Of a stretch of DNA of 60,000 nucleotides, positions 59,386-60,000 are shown piece by piece. A program made the position numbers and the translations under genes. Numbering within the stretch: the first letter of the stretch is position 1; every line of letters starts with the position of its first letter. This DNA is from Takakia lepidozioides (Eukaryota > Streptophyta > Takakiopsida > Takakiales > Takakiaceae): contig CM060731.1 of assembly GCA_030704615.1 (NCBI GenBank), positions 93,974,756-94,034,755 of the forward strand. The letters are read 5' to 3'. The notes beneath the pieces are model-generated. The model was not told the DNA's origin and searched no databases. It saw only the letters and a list, made by a program, of their open reading frames with translations.

Positions 59386-59596
59386 GTAGGTTCGGCAACT
59401 GCCGAACCAATCGTATCGAATCCGAACTTAACGTTTATCCACCACTATGTTCACGCACGAGCACTTTTTGGCATGAAAAACGGGCAAATTGTGCATTTTT
59501 TAAGTGCAAAATTAGGGAATATTCTTTGAAATGTGCTCTGCTCATGCTAAGATCCGCTCATGCTCATGCTCACCACTCATGCAAAATCCACACCCC

Positions 59597-60000
59597 ATTC
59601 ATTCAATGGGCGATTGAATGGTTGCCCATTCAAATGATTTTCGTTTGCTTTCAATATTTGCCACTATATTCAACATACCATGTATCAGGTCCCGGACTAA
59701 TATCAGATCAATCGAAATTCATTCGATGGCTCAACGGATGGTTGGCCATCGAAATGATTTTGGTTCGCTTTGAGACTTGGCCACTATGTTCAATGTGCCA
59801 TGTAAGAGGCCCCAAAGTAATATGAGATCAATCAAAATTCGTTTAATGGGCCAACGGATGGTTGCCCATCCAAATGATTTTCGTTTGTTTTGAAACTTGG
59901 CCAGTGTGTTCAATGTACCCTCTGATACGTCCCAGTGTAATACGAGATCAATCGAAATTCGTTCAATTGTCCAATGAGGCGTTCACTTGTCATCTGGTTT
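59597..60000. repeat. ~121-bp tandem satellite
   Basis: Three and a third head-to-tail units (near 59,597, 59,718, 59,840 and onward), each with ATTC(A/G)TT(C/T), GGATGGTTG(G/C)CCAT, AAATGATTTT and GATCAATC. It continues past the window end. The monomer is also the sequence on the left of the MULE at 30,945. Confidence 0.9.

Larger units (their letters stand above)
31008..59596. mobile_element. large MULE-type element with nested LTR retrotransposon
   Basis: Left end GGGATTGAAAATGCATGAG followed by GGTGAGCATGAGCGGA; the complement of the right end reads GGGGTGTGGATTTTGCATGAG followed by GGTGAGCATGAGCATGAGCG. These imperfect inverted ends are flanked by ATTCATTCG (30,999-31,007) and ATTCATTCA (59,597-59,605), 8 of 9 bases alike, as expected of a 9-bp Mutator-type duplication. 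The surrounding DNA on both sides is one satellite monomer interrupted at this point. Without the nested 13.37-kb retrotransposon the element would be about 15.2 kb. Contents: transposase (minus), ParB-methyltransferase gene (plus), RING-H2 gene (minus) and ~34 dispersed palindromes. All of its genes carry stops or frameshifts, so this copy is probably immobile. Confidence 0.7.

Overview
The window looks like nuclear DNA of a streptophyte, most plausibly a charophyte alga (Chara-like) or a seed-free plant. This is inference from four things: a host gene built of many small exons that reads as the plant/animal N-recognin ubiquitin ligase UBR1/PRT6, plant-type Ty3/gypsy retrotransposons, captured pentatricopeptide (PPR) exons, and Mutator-like (MULE) transposase sequence. 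There is no bacterial operon structure. One 500-bp N gap is present (6,647-7,146). Most coding sequence outside the host gene is mobile-element sequence carrying stops and single-base frameshifts.

Layout. 130-6,421: minus-strand exons of a UBR1/PRT6-like E3 ligase, cut off by the gap. 7.1-8.0 kb: short repeats and an isolated gag zinc-knuckle fragment. 8.1-12 kb: a LINE-like domain, a hAT-type MITE with 8-bp target duplication, a ~50-bp-period array of perfect palindromes, a BED-finger fragment and duplicated LINE reverse-transcriptase pieces. 13.1-14.1 kb: a second palindrome family. 14,239-17,796: a CACTA-ended element (3-bp duplication ATT) containing captured PPR fragments. 18.75-22.58 kb: 3' part of a gypsy element, sister of the complete copy further right. 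23.9-24.2 kb: a SWIM-finger fragment. 24.6-27.0 kb: integrase end and 3' LTR of a different gypsy family, then a second palindrome array. 27.8-29.3 kb: a broken kinase-like gene. 29.36-30.93 kb: four successive inverted-repeat hairpins.

31,008-59,596 is the most striking part. It reads as one MULE-type element (inverted GCATGAG/GTGAGC-rich ends, 8 of 9 target-duplication bases matching) inserted in a ~121-bp satellite. It carries on the minus strand an intron-containing MULE transposase with SWIM finger. On the plus strand it carries a multi-exon gene with a ParB-like motif followed by a permuted-type DNA methyltransferase domain. At its right end on the minus strand lies a RING-H2 gene. A 13.37-kb Ty3/gypsy retrotransposon (34,281-47,650, TSD CATGG) has landed inside the transposase coding sequence. 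About 34 copies of a short palindrome, consensus ATAGTCGGTGCCGACTAT, occur only between the MULE ends, only in introns and spacers, and never inside the nested retrotransposon.

Working hypothesis: this large MULE encodes its own DNA-modification gene and carries many copies of a candidate recognition site, analogous in logic to the VANC anti-silencing system of Arabidopsis VANDAL MULEs but built from different, prokaryote-like parts. The gene models and palindrome distribution are seen in the sequence; the functional link is inference.
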